This document shows positions 1-5,041 of a DNA stretch of 5,046 nucleotides, one piece after another. Every line of letters starts with the position of its first letter. The first letter of the stretch is position 1. The notes beneath the pieces were generated by a model. That model saw nothing but the letters and a program-made list of their open reading frames with translations, was not told the origin of the DNA and searched no databases. The DNA comes from JAGWFU01 sp035534575 (GTDB taxonomy: Archaea > Micrarchaeota > Micrarchaeia > Micrarchaeales > Micrarchaeaceae). Both the position numbers and the translations under genes were made by a program. The stretch lies in assembly GCA_035534575.1 (NCBI GenBank), contig DATLRT010000025.1, positions 1 through 5,046 of the forward strand. Direction: 5' to 3'.

Positions 1-66
1 GTCCGCGTCGTCTTCGTCATCTTCTTCGTCTGCGATCTTTAAGATCCATTCCTTCAACTGTGCCAT
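1..66 (-). CDS. 5' end of an unidentified acidic protein (partial, runs off the left edge)
   Basis: On the minus strand an ATG at 66-64 opens a frame that stays open to the window edge, giving 22 residues that begin MAQLKEWILKIADEE and continue as a run of Asp and Glu. The start is supported by GGTGAT at 75-70, three nt upstream, and by TATA-like elements further upstream. It is transcribed divergently from the gene at 195. The visible part suggests a short amphipathic helix followed by a highly acidic segment. That is too little to assign a family, and the gene's length and function are unknown. A longer frame reading through this area on the same strand is in a different frame, lacks this SD and overlaps the opposite gene, so I did not use it. 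Confidence 0.6.
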   Translation of the reverse strand, partial: MAQLKEWILKIADEEDDEDDAD

Positions 67-69
67 GTT

Positions 70-75
70 ATCACC
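70..75 (-). promoter_or_regulatory. Shine-Dalgarno site for the minus-strand gene
   Basis: Read on the minus strand the bases are GGTGAT, three nt before the ATG at 66. This matches the archaeal 16S 3'-end complement (GGTGATC type) and decides the start of the partial gene. The core GGTGA lies 4 nt from the ATG, the same spacing as on the divergent gene at 195. Confidence 0.6.
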
Positions 76-86
76 AAGCCTTTTTC

Positions 87-102
87 GCCAGCCCTTGCTG
101 GC
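87..102. repeat. Perfect inverted repeat in the divergent promoter region
   Basis: GCCAGC at 87-92 and GCTGGC at 97-102 are exact reverse complements separated by 4 nt. The element sits just downstream of the minus-strand TATA candidates, at or next to the expected transcription start, so it could be an operator or form a 5' leader hairpin (6 bp stem, 4 nt loop). The next flanking pair (86/103) does not match, so the repeat ends there. An arm of 6 bp can arise by chance; its placement is the main reason to list it. Confidence 0.4.
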
Positions 103-107
103 AACAA

Positions 108-137
108 ATTATATACACAAGCATTTAAATAGCTTTC
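108..137 (-). promoter_or_regulatory. Promoter candidates for the minus-strand gene
   Basis: Two archaeal-type elements are visible on the minus strand. The upstream one has a BRE-like GAAAGC (137-132) directly followed by TATTTAAAT (131-123), predicting a start near 102. The downstream one is TATATAAT (115-108), predicting a start near 86 and a leader of about 20 nt that holds the SD. GAAAG plus an AT-rich TATA box also occurs before ahcY, which favours the upstream one. I cannot decide between them from sequence. Confidence 0.45.
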
Positions 138-149
138 CAAAACCCGCAG

Positions 150-163
150 GGAAGGTATAAATA
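150..163 (+). promoter_or_regulatory. BRE/TATA promoter for the three-gene cluster
   Basis: A purine-rich BRE-like GGGAAGG (149-155) precedes TATAAATA (156-163). Archaeal transcription usually starts about 25 nt downstream of the TATA centre, which falls near 183-187. That gives a leader of only about 10 nt before the ATG at 195, just enough to include GGTGA. No TATA-like element is seen in the short gaps before the next two genes, so this promoter probably serves all three. Confidence 0.55.
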
Positions 164-185
164 TTATGTTCGGCTGACTCTCCTC

Positions 186-190
186 GGTGA
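186..190 (+). promoter_or_regulatory. Shine-Dalgarno site for the first cluster gene
   Basis: GGTGA lies 4 nt before the ATG at 195, supporting that start. The same sequence and spacing occur before the divergent minus-strand gene. Confidence 0.55.
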
Positions 191-194
191 ACTC

Positions 195-632
195 ATGGTG
201 GACGGTTACAGGACTCTGCGCAAGGAGGCGTTCCCAAAGCAATTTGGCAGTGGAGAAGAGAAGGTTCTCGCCAGCATAGGTCTCAAAACTACGCAGAAGT
301 GGGAGTACCAAGAACCGGCTGGTTTAGCCACCATAGGGCTGAAAAGGGTCACGCTTGATTATCTAACCTCGAGCATCAACCTCAAGGAAAGCGAGATAAA
401 GGCTGCGGTGAGGCAGTTGGTAGAAAAAGGGGTACTGGTAACGGAAACAGGATGGGCTACCCAGGAGCAATCAATAATCCTGACCCACAAGGGCGTACCG
501 CTGAGCGAGCTGTACGCTAAGGCAGAGGCTATCTCGCGGGGCAAGAAGGCTTCCGTGCCCTGCGATTATCCGGGCATAGGTGGCATAATAAGGACTGCGC
601 AGCCAGCTGAAGTGCTGCATTTCAAGTTATAA
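195..632 (+). CDS. Small winged-helix-like protein of unknown function
   Basis: This 145-residue soluble protein has no predicted signal peptide or membrane segment. I do not recognise a named family. Residues about 50-99 have the pattern of a winged helix-turn-helix: a helix (VTLDYLTSS), a turn, a recognition-like helix (ESEIKAAVRQLVEKGVL), then a beta-wing-like stretch ending IILTHKG. The segment aligns without gaps to the N-terminal region of the next gene. A short peptide is repeated before it (LASIGLK at 25-31, LATIGLK at 44-50). After the winged helix come a charged helix (about 101-117) and a glycine-containing tail (YPGIGGIIR). The ATG at 195 is supported by GGTGA at 186-190 and a TATA box at 156-163. 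The gene is first in a likely operon; its stop lies 12 nt before the next ATG. A DNA-binding or protein-protein role is plausible but inferred. Confidence 0.8.
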   Translation: MVDGYRTLRKEAFPKQFGSGEEKVLASIGLKTTQKWEYQEPAGLATIGLKRVTLDYLTSSINLKESEIKAAVRQLVEKGVLVTETGWATQEQSIILTHKGVPLSELYAKAEAISRGKKASVPCDYPGIGGIIRTAQPAEVLHFKL

Positions 633-635
633 TTA

Positions 636-639
636 GTGA
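636..639 (+). promoter_or_regulatory. SD-like GTGA that argues for the ATG at 645
   Basis: GTGA at 636-639 sits 5 nt before the ATG at 645. The GTG at 636 could itself be read as a start codon, three residues longer. However, the other cluster genes show GGTG(A) 4-6 nt before ATG, so I read these bases as part of a ribosome-binding site. Confidence 0.35.
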
Positions 640-644
640 ATAAA

Positions 645-1409
645 ATGGCAGGAACAACAATGCAGGTGAATACTAAGGGGCTGAGCTCATACGAAGCAAG
701 GGTCATGGGCAGCATTAATGTGCTCGGCTACGTACAGCTTCCGGAGCTTGCAAAAGAGAGCGGTCTTCCAAGCGCTTTGGTAGAGAAACAGGTACTGTCA
801 TTGGAAGCCAGGGGCCTTGTCTGGACCGGGTCAAACTGGAGGGGGGACATACGGCCCGGATATATCCACACAGCCAACGACTACAGGCCCGTAAGAGAGG
901 TATTCCACAGCGTAAACATGCTCTATGACATACTGCGCATGGAGGCCAATGTCAACTCGGGCTACGAGCTATCCGGCGCCCTTTATAGCGTTGGCAGGAT
1001 AGCTGAGCTGAGGCAGAAGAGGATGGAAGTCAACATCTCCAACAACTGGAAGCCAGCAATAACTGTCAACAAGATGATATTCGTTTCAGAGGCCGATGAC
1101 CATCTGGCAAAACGTGTAAGCGACATAATAAAGCTCGATCAGGGCAGCCGTCCCGAAAATCCTGCCGCTGCCTCGCGTGCCACTAAAGAGCAAGGCGCTC
1201 ATTTCAGGGAGACATTCCGCAGCCTAGACTACCTTGATGCTATGCTTCGCAGGCAGTCTAATGCTAACATAGACTTCTCCATGTCTGGCGCCATATACGA
1301 TTTAGCTGAAATAATCCAAAATAGGCAGCAAGGCCCACAACGTAAAATAGTAGTATCGGAGATAGATGCGTATTCGACCATGCAAAAAATAAGGTCCGTA
1401 ATAAGATAG
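645..1409 (+). CDS. Winged-helix-like protein with a C-terminal tandem duplication; function unknown
   Basis: From the ATG at 645 the product is 254 residues, soluble, with no signal peptide or membrane helix. Residues about 14-65 look like a winged helix (helix EARVMGSINVLG, helix LPELAKESG, recognition-like helix SALVEKQVLSLEARGLV, then a Trp-containing wing). They match the first cluster gene at the same positions without gaps, including the Leu pattern, a Gly, and a Trp after the wing. Residues 84-163 and 188-254 are two copies of one unit: a helical part starting RE.F.S...L, an SGA.Y motif, then a beta strand with VSE.D and a closing helix. The linker 164-187 is Pro/Ala/Ser rich. I recognise no named family for the repeated unit. 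A GTG start at 636 would add three residues. The gene lies in a tight operon, 12 nt after its upstream neighbour. A transcription-factor or scaffold role is possible but unproven. Confidence 0.8.
   Translation: MAGTTMQVNTKGLSSYEARVMGSINVLGYVQLPELAKESGLPSALVEKQVLSLEARGLVWTGSNWRGDIRPGYIHTANDYRPVREVFHSVNMLYDILRMEANVNSGYELSGALYSVGRIAELRQKRMEVNISNNWKPAITVNKMIFVSEADDHLAKRVSDIIKLDQGSRPENPAAASRATKEQGAHFRETFRSLDYLDAMLRRQSNANIDFSMSGAIYDLAEIIQNRQQGPQRKIVVSEIDAYSTMQKIRSVIR
894..1406 (+). repeat. Tandem duplication inside the second cluster gene (protein level)
   Basis: Residues 84-125 and 188-229 of the product align without gaps with 16 of 42 identities by hand count. Shared positions include the opening Arg-Glu, a Phe, Leu-Leu-Arg spacing, N.N, SGA.Y and Arg-Gln. 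The similarity resumes after a shorter spacer in copy 2, with VSE followed by an Asp and a final helix. In nucleotides the copies span about 894-1133 and 1206-1406. The DNA has diverged well beyond recent duplication, so the two-copy form looks old and maintained. Confidence 0.65.
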
Positions 1410-1433
1410 GTCTAGCCACCTAGCATTCGAATT

Positions 1434-1437
1434 GGTG
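1434..1437 (+). promoter_or_regulatory. SD-like GGTG that argues for the ATG at 1444
   Basis: GGTG at 1434-1437 is 6 nt before the ATG at 1444. The overlapping TTG (1432) and GTG (1435) are in frame and could start the protein four or three residues earlier, but they would consume this site. Confidence 0.4.
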
Positions 1438-1443
1438 CGGACA

Positions 1444-2370
1444 ATGAGTGAGAGAGCAAAAAAACAAGAACGCACGGAGCGCGTAAGGGCAGAATGGGAA
1501 GCGCTTCACGACCAGGCGGACTCTCTGTTCCGAAACACGGATGACTTTCGGGAGTCGCTCAACATATCACTCAAGGCGCGCGCCGTTGCGGTCGACACGT
1601 TGAAGTCCAGGGACGAGATATTTTCCTCCAACGACCAGCTAATCAGGATATGTAATAGTCTAATAGAAGGCCAGAAAGAGGGGCCCGACCGCTACAGAAG
1701 TTTGGGCTTTGTAATCAGGATGTGCGGACTTGCCACTGGCGCCGCGCAGAGCAACCTCAACTCATTCTCCATTTCAAACAACGAGCGCGGCCTACGCCCC
1801 AGGCTCAGCGAAGAAAATGCGCACAGCAAAAGCAATCTTCAATCCAATCTGCTTTCGATGCGGAAGAGAGAGGTAAACATGCTTTTCAAGCACGCGGAGG
1901 AATCAGAGTCGAGCAAGGAGTACTCGACATCAATATGGGCATACAAGCAGATGCTCTACATCGGAGAGAAGTTTCCGCCCTCATTCCATGACGCGAAGGA
2001 CCTGAACAAGAGGCTTTACAAGGTCGCCCTTCTCGAGGTTGATGATACAAAAGCTGCTGGACACCATTCGAAGGAATTCAGCGCCCTCAATGTCGCGATA
2101 GAAACCGCTCCCAAGATTGGAAAGGTTGACAAGGTAAAGAGCTTGAAGAGACGTGCGATATCCGCTGGAGTAAAGGCAGCCAAGGTCGGAGAGTCCGAAT
2201 CAAACTACGACATCGCGCATTCATTCCTGAAGACTGCAATCGGCTACGCATGGGACATCGAAGCTGACATGCAAACAATTGGGGCAATCCGCATCCGGAT
2301 AAACACCTGTATGTACATGCTCGGCAAGGAGAGGGACCATCTGGTGCGCCAGCTGGACAGCTCAATGTGA
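1444..2370 (+). CDS. All-helical TPR-like protein of unknown function
   Basis: From the ATG at 1444 the product is 308 residues: strongly charged, rich in Lys, Arg, Glu, Ser and Ala, with no signal peptide or clear membrane segment. The first ~20 residues are a highly charged helix. Residues 21-110 look helical, followed by a polar, likely flexible stretch (about 107-135). The C-terminal half shows three TPR-like helix pairs, around 143-175 (KEYSTSIWAYKQMLYIGEK), 190-224 (KEFSALNVAIETAPKIG) and 238-272 (NYDIAHSFLKTAIGYAWDIE), each with an aromatic, a small residue and a hydrophobic series at similar spacing. No enzyme motif is visible. TPR-like arrays usually bind proteins, so a scaffold role is inferred. 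It follows the preceding gene by 34 nt with no TATA-like element between them, and is probably the last gene of the operon because ahcY has its own promoter. It uses CGN arginine codons more than the genes to its right. Confidence 0.75.
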   Translation: MSERAKKQERTERVRAEWEALHDQADSLFRNTDDFRESLNISLKARAVAVDTLKSRDEIFSSNDQLIRICNSLIEGQKEGPDRYRSLGFVIRMCGLATGAAQSNLNSFSISNNERGLRPRLSEENAHSKSNLQSNLLSMRKREVNMLFKHAEESESSKEYSTSIWAYKQMLYIGEKFPPSFHDAKDLNKRLYKVALLEVDDTKAAGHHSKEFSALNVAIETAPKIGKVDKVKSLKRRAISAGVKAAKVGESESNYDIAHSFLKTAIGYAWDIEADMQTIGAIRIRINTCMYMLGKERDHLVRQLDSSM

Positions 2371-2392
2371 TACCTGTCGTCTCTTTGGTTCT

Positions 2393-2409
2393 CGAAAGTA
2401 TTATTATAT
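2393..2409 (+). promoter_or_regulatory. BRE/TATA promoter of ahcY
   Basis: CGAAAG (2393-2398), a good BRE match, is directly followed by the AT-only TATA-like stretch 2399-2409. A start 25-27 nt from its centre falls near 2430-2436, giving a leader of about 5-10 nt before the ATG at 2441. No SD is seen there, so ahcY is probably translated from a nearly leaderless transcript, unlike the GGTGA-preceded genes to the left. Confidence 0.6.
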
Positions 2410-2440
2410 CTGCGACCGTTATTCCTCTAAACACGTTTCA

Positions 2441-3703
2441 ATGGTAGATTTGATGTCCAAGGTAAAAGACGAATCACTCGCAAAGCAGGGAAGATTGAAG
2501 ATAGAGCTTGCCCAGGCAAGCATGCCTGTGCTGATGAAGCTCAGGGATATACACTCCAAGGCAAGGACACTTGACGGGATAAGGATAACCGGATGCCTGC
2601 ACGTCACAAAGGAGACGGCAGTGCTTGTCGAGACGCTCAAGGCAGCGGGCGCAATCGTGGCATGGTCTGGATGCAATCCTCTTTCCACTCAGGACGACGT
2701 TGCTGCGGCTCTCGCGGCCAACGCGATAGACGTCTACGCATGGAGGGGACTCTCATCGGAGGAGTACTACTGGTGCATAGACGAGACGCTCAAGATAAAG
2801 CCGCAGTTCACGCTTGACGACGGCGCTGACCTGATATTCACGGTCCACACGAAGCGCACCGAGTATCTTGCAGGCCTTCAGGGCGGAACTGAGGAGACGA
2901 CCACTGGCGTGCATAGGATAAGGGCGATGGCAAAGGACGGCAAGCTCATGTATCCGATAATCGCGGTCAACGACGCAGCCACCAAGTCGAGCTTCGACAA
3001 CGTCTACGGCACTGGACAGAGCGCGCTTGACGGAATAATAAGGGCAACCAACGTGCTCCTCTCAGGGAAGAACGTGGTTGTAGGCGGATACGGCCACTGC
3101 GGAACCGGAATAGCCTCGAGGTCTAGGGGCATGGGAGCCAACGTGATAGTCACGGAAGTCGACCCGATAAAGGCCCTGCAGGCCAGGATGGACGGCTACA
3201 CGGTGATGGAAATGAAGGATGCCGCAAGGCACGGTGACGTGTTCATAACGGCGACCGGTTGCAAGAACGTAATAACGAAGGAGCACATGGCAGTGATGAA
3301 GGACGGCGCCATTCTCTCAAACGCGGGCCACTTTAATGTGGAAGTGTCGGTTGAGGATCTCGAATCGATTGCAAAGTCGAAGAGGGAGGTGCGCGACAAC
3401 AACATGGAGTACACGCTCGCCGATGGCAGGAAGCTTCACCTACTTGGTGAGGGAAGGCTGGTCAACCTTGCGGCTGCGGAGGGCCACCCGAGCGAGGTCA
3501 TGGACATGAGCTTCGCCAACCAGTTCCTGTCTATCGTCAGGCTTGTCAAGGAGTCAAAGGGTATGAAGCCCGATGTCTACGAGATATCAAAGGAGCAGGA
3601 CCAGCAGGTCGCAAGGCTGAAGCTGGAGAGCATGAGCATATCGATTGATACACTCACCCCTGACCAGGAGAAGTACCTGACGGGCTGGGAAGAGGGAACA
3701 TAA
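2441..3703 (+). CDS. ahcY: Adenosylhomocysteinase (S-adenosylhomocysteine hydrolase)
   Basis: This is a cytoplasmic NAD-dependent enzyme that reversibly splits S-adenosylhomocysteine into adenosine and homocysteine, relieving product inhibition of methyltransferases. The 420-residue length fits archaeal members. Visible family motifs are His54 in the LH.T..TAVL region, SGCNPLSTQDD (76-86), LDDGAD (125-130), EETTTGV (151-157), NDAATKSSFDN with Lys182 and Asp186 (177-187), the NAD-binding GYGHCG turn (216-221), NAGHF (294-298), and GHPSEVMDMSF (348-358). The catalytic positions equivalent to human Asp131, Glu156, Lys186 and Asp190 are present. The C-terminus ends in the archaeal-type KYL.GWEEGT rather than the longer bacterial and eukaryotic Lys/Tyr tail. 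I chose the ATG at 2441 because the TATA box predicts a start just before it; an ATG at 2453 (four residues shorter) is the alternative. It is followed after 16 nt by a kinase-CYTH gene, probably co-transcribed. Confidence 0.97.
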   Translation: MVDLMSKVKDESLAKQGRLKIELAQASMPVLMKLRDIHSKARTLDGIRITGCLHVTKETAVLVETLKAAGAIVAWSGCNPLSTQDDVAAALAANAIDVYAWRGLSSEEYYWCIDETLKIKPQFTLDDGADLIFTVHTKRTEYLAGLQGGTEETTTGVHRIRAMAKDGKLMYPIIAVNDAATKSSFDNVYGTGQSALDGIIRATNVLLSGKNVVVGGYGHCGTGIASRSRGMGANVIVTEVDPIKALQARMDGYTVMEMKDAARHGDVFITATGCKNVITKEHMAVMKDGAILSNAGHFNVEVSVEDLESIAKSKREVRDNNMEYTLADGRKLHLLGEGRLVNLAAAEGHPSEVMDMSFANQFLSIVRLVKESKGMKPDVYEISKEQDQQVARLKLESMSISIDTLTPDQEKYLTGWEEGT

Positions 3704-3719
3704 TCGCGCGAGTGGGCAG

Positions 3720-4901
3720 ATGCCGGAAAGCTACAATGTCGAGGAGGGCGTCAGCGCCCTCATCGCAATGATAAACAGGCTGAGGTCGGGTTCGACCAGT
3801 CCTATAATAGTGAGCATAGCCGGGGGCTCAGCATCTGGAAAGAGCAGCATAGTCTCCGCCCGCGTTGCGGACGCGTTCAAGGGCGAGTCAATCCTTATAA
3901 CAATGGACGACTACTTCAAGGGCAAGAGCTTCGTTGACAGCGAGACCGCGGCCGGCAGGGAGATCAACTTTGACCACCCCAACTACATCGACATCGCGCT
4001 GCTTGAGCAGCACATGCAGGCGCTCAAGGCATCGCAGCCGATAGACAAGCCGATATTCAGCTTCAAGACCCAGGAGAGGATGGGGACTGAGCCTATCTCG
4101 CCGCCAAAGGTGGTGATAGTCGAGGGCATAATGGCGCTCCACGAGCAGCTCGCAAGGGTCTCCGATGTGAAGGCGTTCGTGGACGCGAGCACCCACAGCA
4201 GGGTCGCGAGGAGGCTCGCAAGGGACCTGAAGAGAACCGTCTGGACCCCCAGCTTCATAATAGGGTACATGGGCAACACGCTTGAGAAGATGTACGCGAA
4301 GTACGTGGGCCCCACGATGGCGTTCGCCGACATAGTCATAACCAACAACTACGACCCGTACAAGGAGACACTGAGCTCTGACAAGAGGGAGTTGCAGATC
4401 AAGTTCAAGGTAGGCGAGGATTTCAAGGTTCCCTACGCTCTGGCGGCTCAGCTGTCATCCCAGTCTGTGCAGCGCGACGACTATTATACTTCCGAGGCTG
4501 CGGACCTGAGGAAAACCGACGAGATAATAAGGATAAGGTCCGAGCCGGGCAAAAAGACATTCACATACAAGGGGCCGCGCCTTGAGACGCAGCAGGACTT
4601 TCTGGAGAGGGCCAGCATATCCTTCCCGATAGAGGGCGACGCAGAGCGCGGCATACTTGAGCTATACAACAAGAGGGTGCTGTCGGTCACGAAGGAGCGC
4701 TTCGTATACATAACCCACGACGGCGTGGAGGTTTGCATAGACAGGAACGTGGCCAGGACCGAGAACGGAAAGACCGTCTCTCTGGGCCACTTCCTCAACG
4801 TGGCAGTGGGCCCGGGCAACGCCCACCTGCTGGATGACCTGAGGAAGGCGATGGCGCCCCACAACGACCCCATAATAACCGCCTCCTACTACAACATGTA
4901 G
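3720..4901 (+). CDS. Uridine-kinase-like P-loop kinase fused to a CYTH (triphosphate tunnel) domain
   Basis: The product has 393 residues in two domains. Residues about 25-215 are a uridine-kinase/phosphoribulokinase-type kinase: Walker A GGSASGKS (35-42), MDDYFKG (62-68), NFDHPNYID (83-91), VVIVEG (131-136) and the basic lid segment RVARRLARDLKRT (161-173). These kinases transfer a phosphate from ATP, classically to uridine or cytidine. The usual PxYDFxxHxR substrate motif reads PIFSFKTQER (111-120), lacking the Tyr, Asp and His, so the substrate is uncertain. Residues about 222-378 match a CYTH domain: ELQIK in place of ExExK (224-228), RIR (271-273), TYKGP (282-286), K.R (325/327), Asp341 and LGHF (355-358). 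Several acidic metal-binding positions are replaced. Kinase-CYTH fusions in the same order are known in plants (TTM1/TTM2). The ATG lies 16 nt after ahcY, with no strong SD and no promoter between them, so co-transcription is likely. The fold assignment is firm for the kinase and good for CYTH; the reaction performed is not established. Confidence 0.9.
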   Translation: MPESYNVEEGVSALIAMINRLRSGSTSPIIVSIAGGSASGKSSIVSARVADAFKGESILITMDDYFKGKSFVDSETAAGREINFDHPNYIDIALLEQHMQALKASQPIDKPIFSFKTQERMGTEPISPPKVVIVEGIMALHEQLARVSDVKAFVDASTHSRVARRLARDLKRTVWTPSFIIGYMGNTLEKMYAKYVGPTMAFADIVITNNYDPYKETLSSDKRELQIKFKVGEDFKVPYALAAQLSSQSVQRDDYYTSEAADLRKTDEIIRIRSEPGKKTFTYKGPRLETQQDFLERASISFPIEGDAERGILELYNKRVLSVTKERFVYITHDGVEVCIDRNVARTENGKTVSLGHFLNVAVGPGNAHLLDDLRKAMAPHNDPIITASYYNM

Positions 4902-4943
4902 GTCCCCCGCCATATACCCCATTAACGTCAGGAAACCAATAGC

Positions 4944-4953
4944 TTTTTATATC
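4944..4953 (+). promoter_or_regulatory. TATA-like element in the right-hand intergenic region
   Basis: TTTTTATATC is a good archaeal TATA box match on the plus strand, predicting a start near 4973-4976, exactly where an imperfect hairpin begins. Read on the minus strand it is GATATAAAAAG with an AAAAG-like BRE upstream, which would drive transcription antisense to the 3' end of the kinase gene. Direction is therefore uncertain, and no coding gene begins within the remaining bases. Confidence 0.4.
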
Positions 4954-4957
4954 TTTT
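4944..4957 (+). terminator. Possible T-rich transcription end after the kinase gene
   Basis: Two T-runs (4944-4948 and 4954-4957) occur about 45 nt after the kinase stop codon, with another at 4985-4993. Archaeal RNA polymerase commonly stops at such runs without a hairpin. The same bases form the TATA-like element, so either or both roles are possible. Confidence 0.25.
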
Positions 4958-4975
4958 AGACATAAAATACTATTG

Positions 4976-5041
4976 AAATCAGGCTTTCTTTTTCAAGCTT
5001 GCAGTATGTATTTTTGCGGTTGCAATAAGAAAAGCTGATTT
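4976..5041. other. Imperfect hairpin of 66 nt, possible small RNA or regulatory element
   Basis: The arms 4976-4990 and 5027-5041 pair at 13 of 15 positions (7 bp, a 2x2 mismatch, then 6 bp). An inner pairing of TTGCA (4999-5003) with TGCAA (5021-5025) extends the fold, leaving a 17-nt apical loop. The 5' arm starts where the TATA-like element at 4944-4953 would begin transcription. ACA follows at 5043-5045, as in archaeal H/ACA guide RNAs, but I see no kink-turn motif, and the internal loop is lopsided (8 nt against 1), so I do not call it one. The rest of 4902-5046 holds no gene I can support. Confidence 0.35.

Noticed and set aside
54..311. Minus-strand open frame of 85 codons across the divergent promoter
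   Set aside because: It overlaps the first cluster gene and both promoters, has no SD, and its frame conflicts with the GGTGAT-supported start at 66.
1722..1991. Plus-strand 89-codon frame inside the third cluster gene
   Set aside because: Its translation is rich in Gln and Arg without domain features, and it is embedded in a longer, better-supported frame.
2087..2688. Two minus-strand open frames across the promoter and start of ahcY
   Set aside because: Both are antisense to well-supported genes, and their translations show no domain.
3983..4873. Long minus-strand open frames opposite the kinase-CYTH gene
   Set aside because: The plus strand encodes clear family motifs throughout; the antisense frames reflect its codon bias.
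4662..4922. Minus-strand open frame of 86 codons with a TATA-like element upstream
   Set aside because: It lies antisense to the conserved CYTH domain, has a low-complexity Val/Gly-rich translation typical of a shadow frame, and has no SD. The TATA-like element is listed separately because its direction is uncertain.
5006..5038. Ten-codon frame with a C.C pair in the right-hand intergenic region
   Set aside because: It is too short, has no SD, and lies in the loop and 3' arm of the hairpin.
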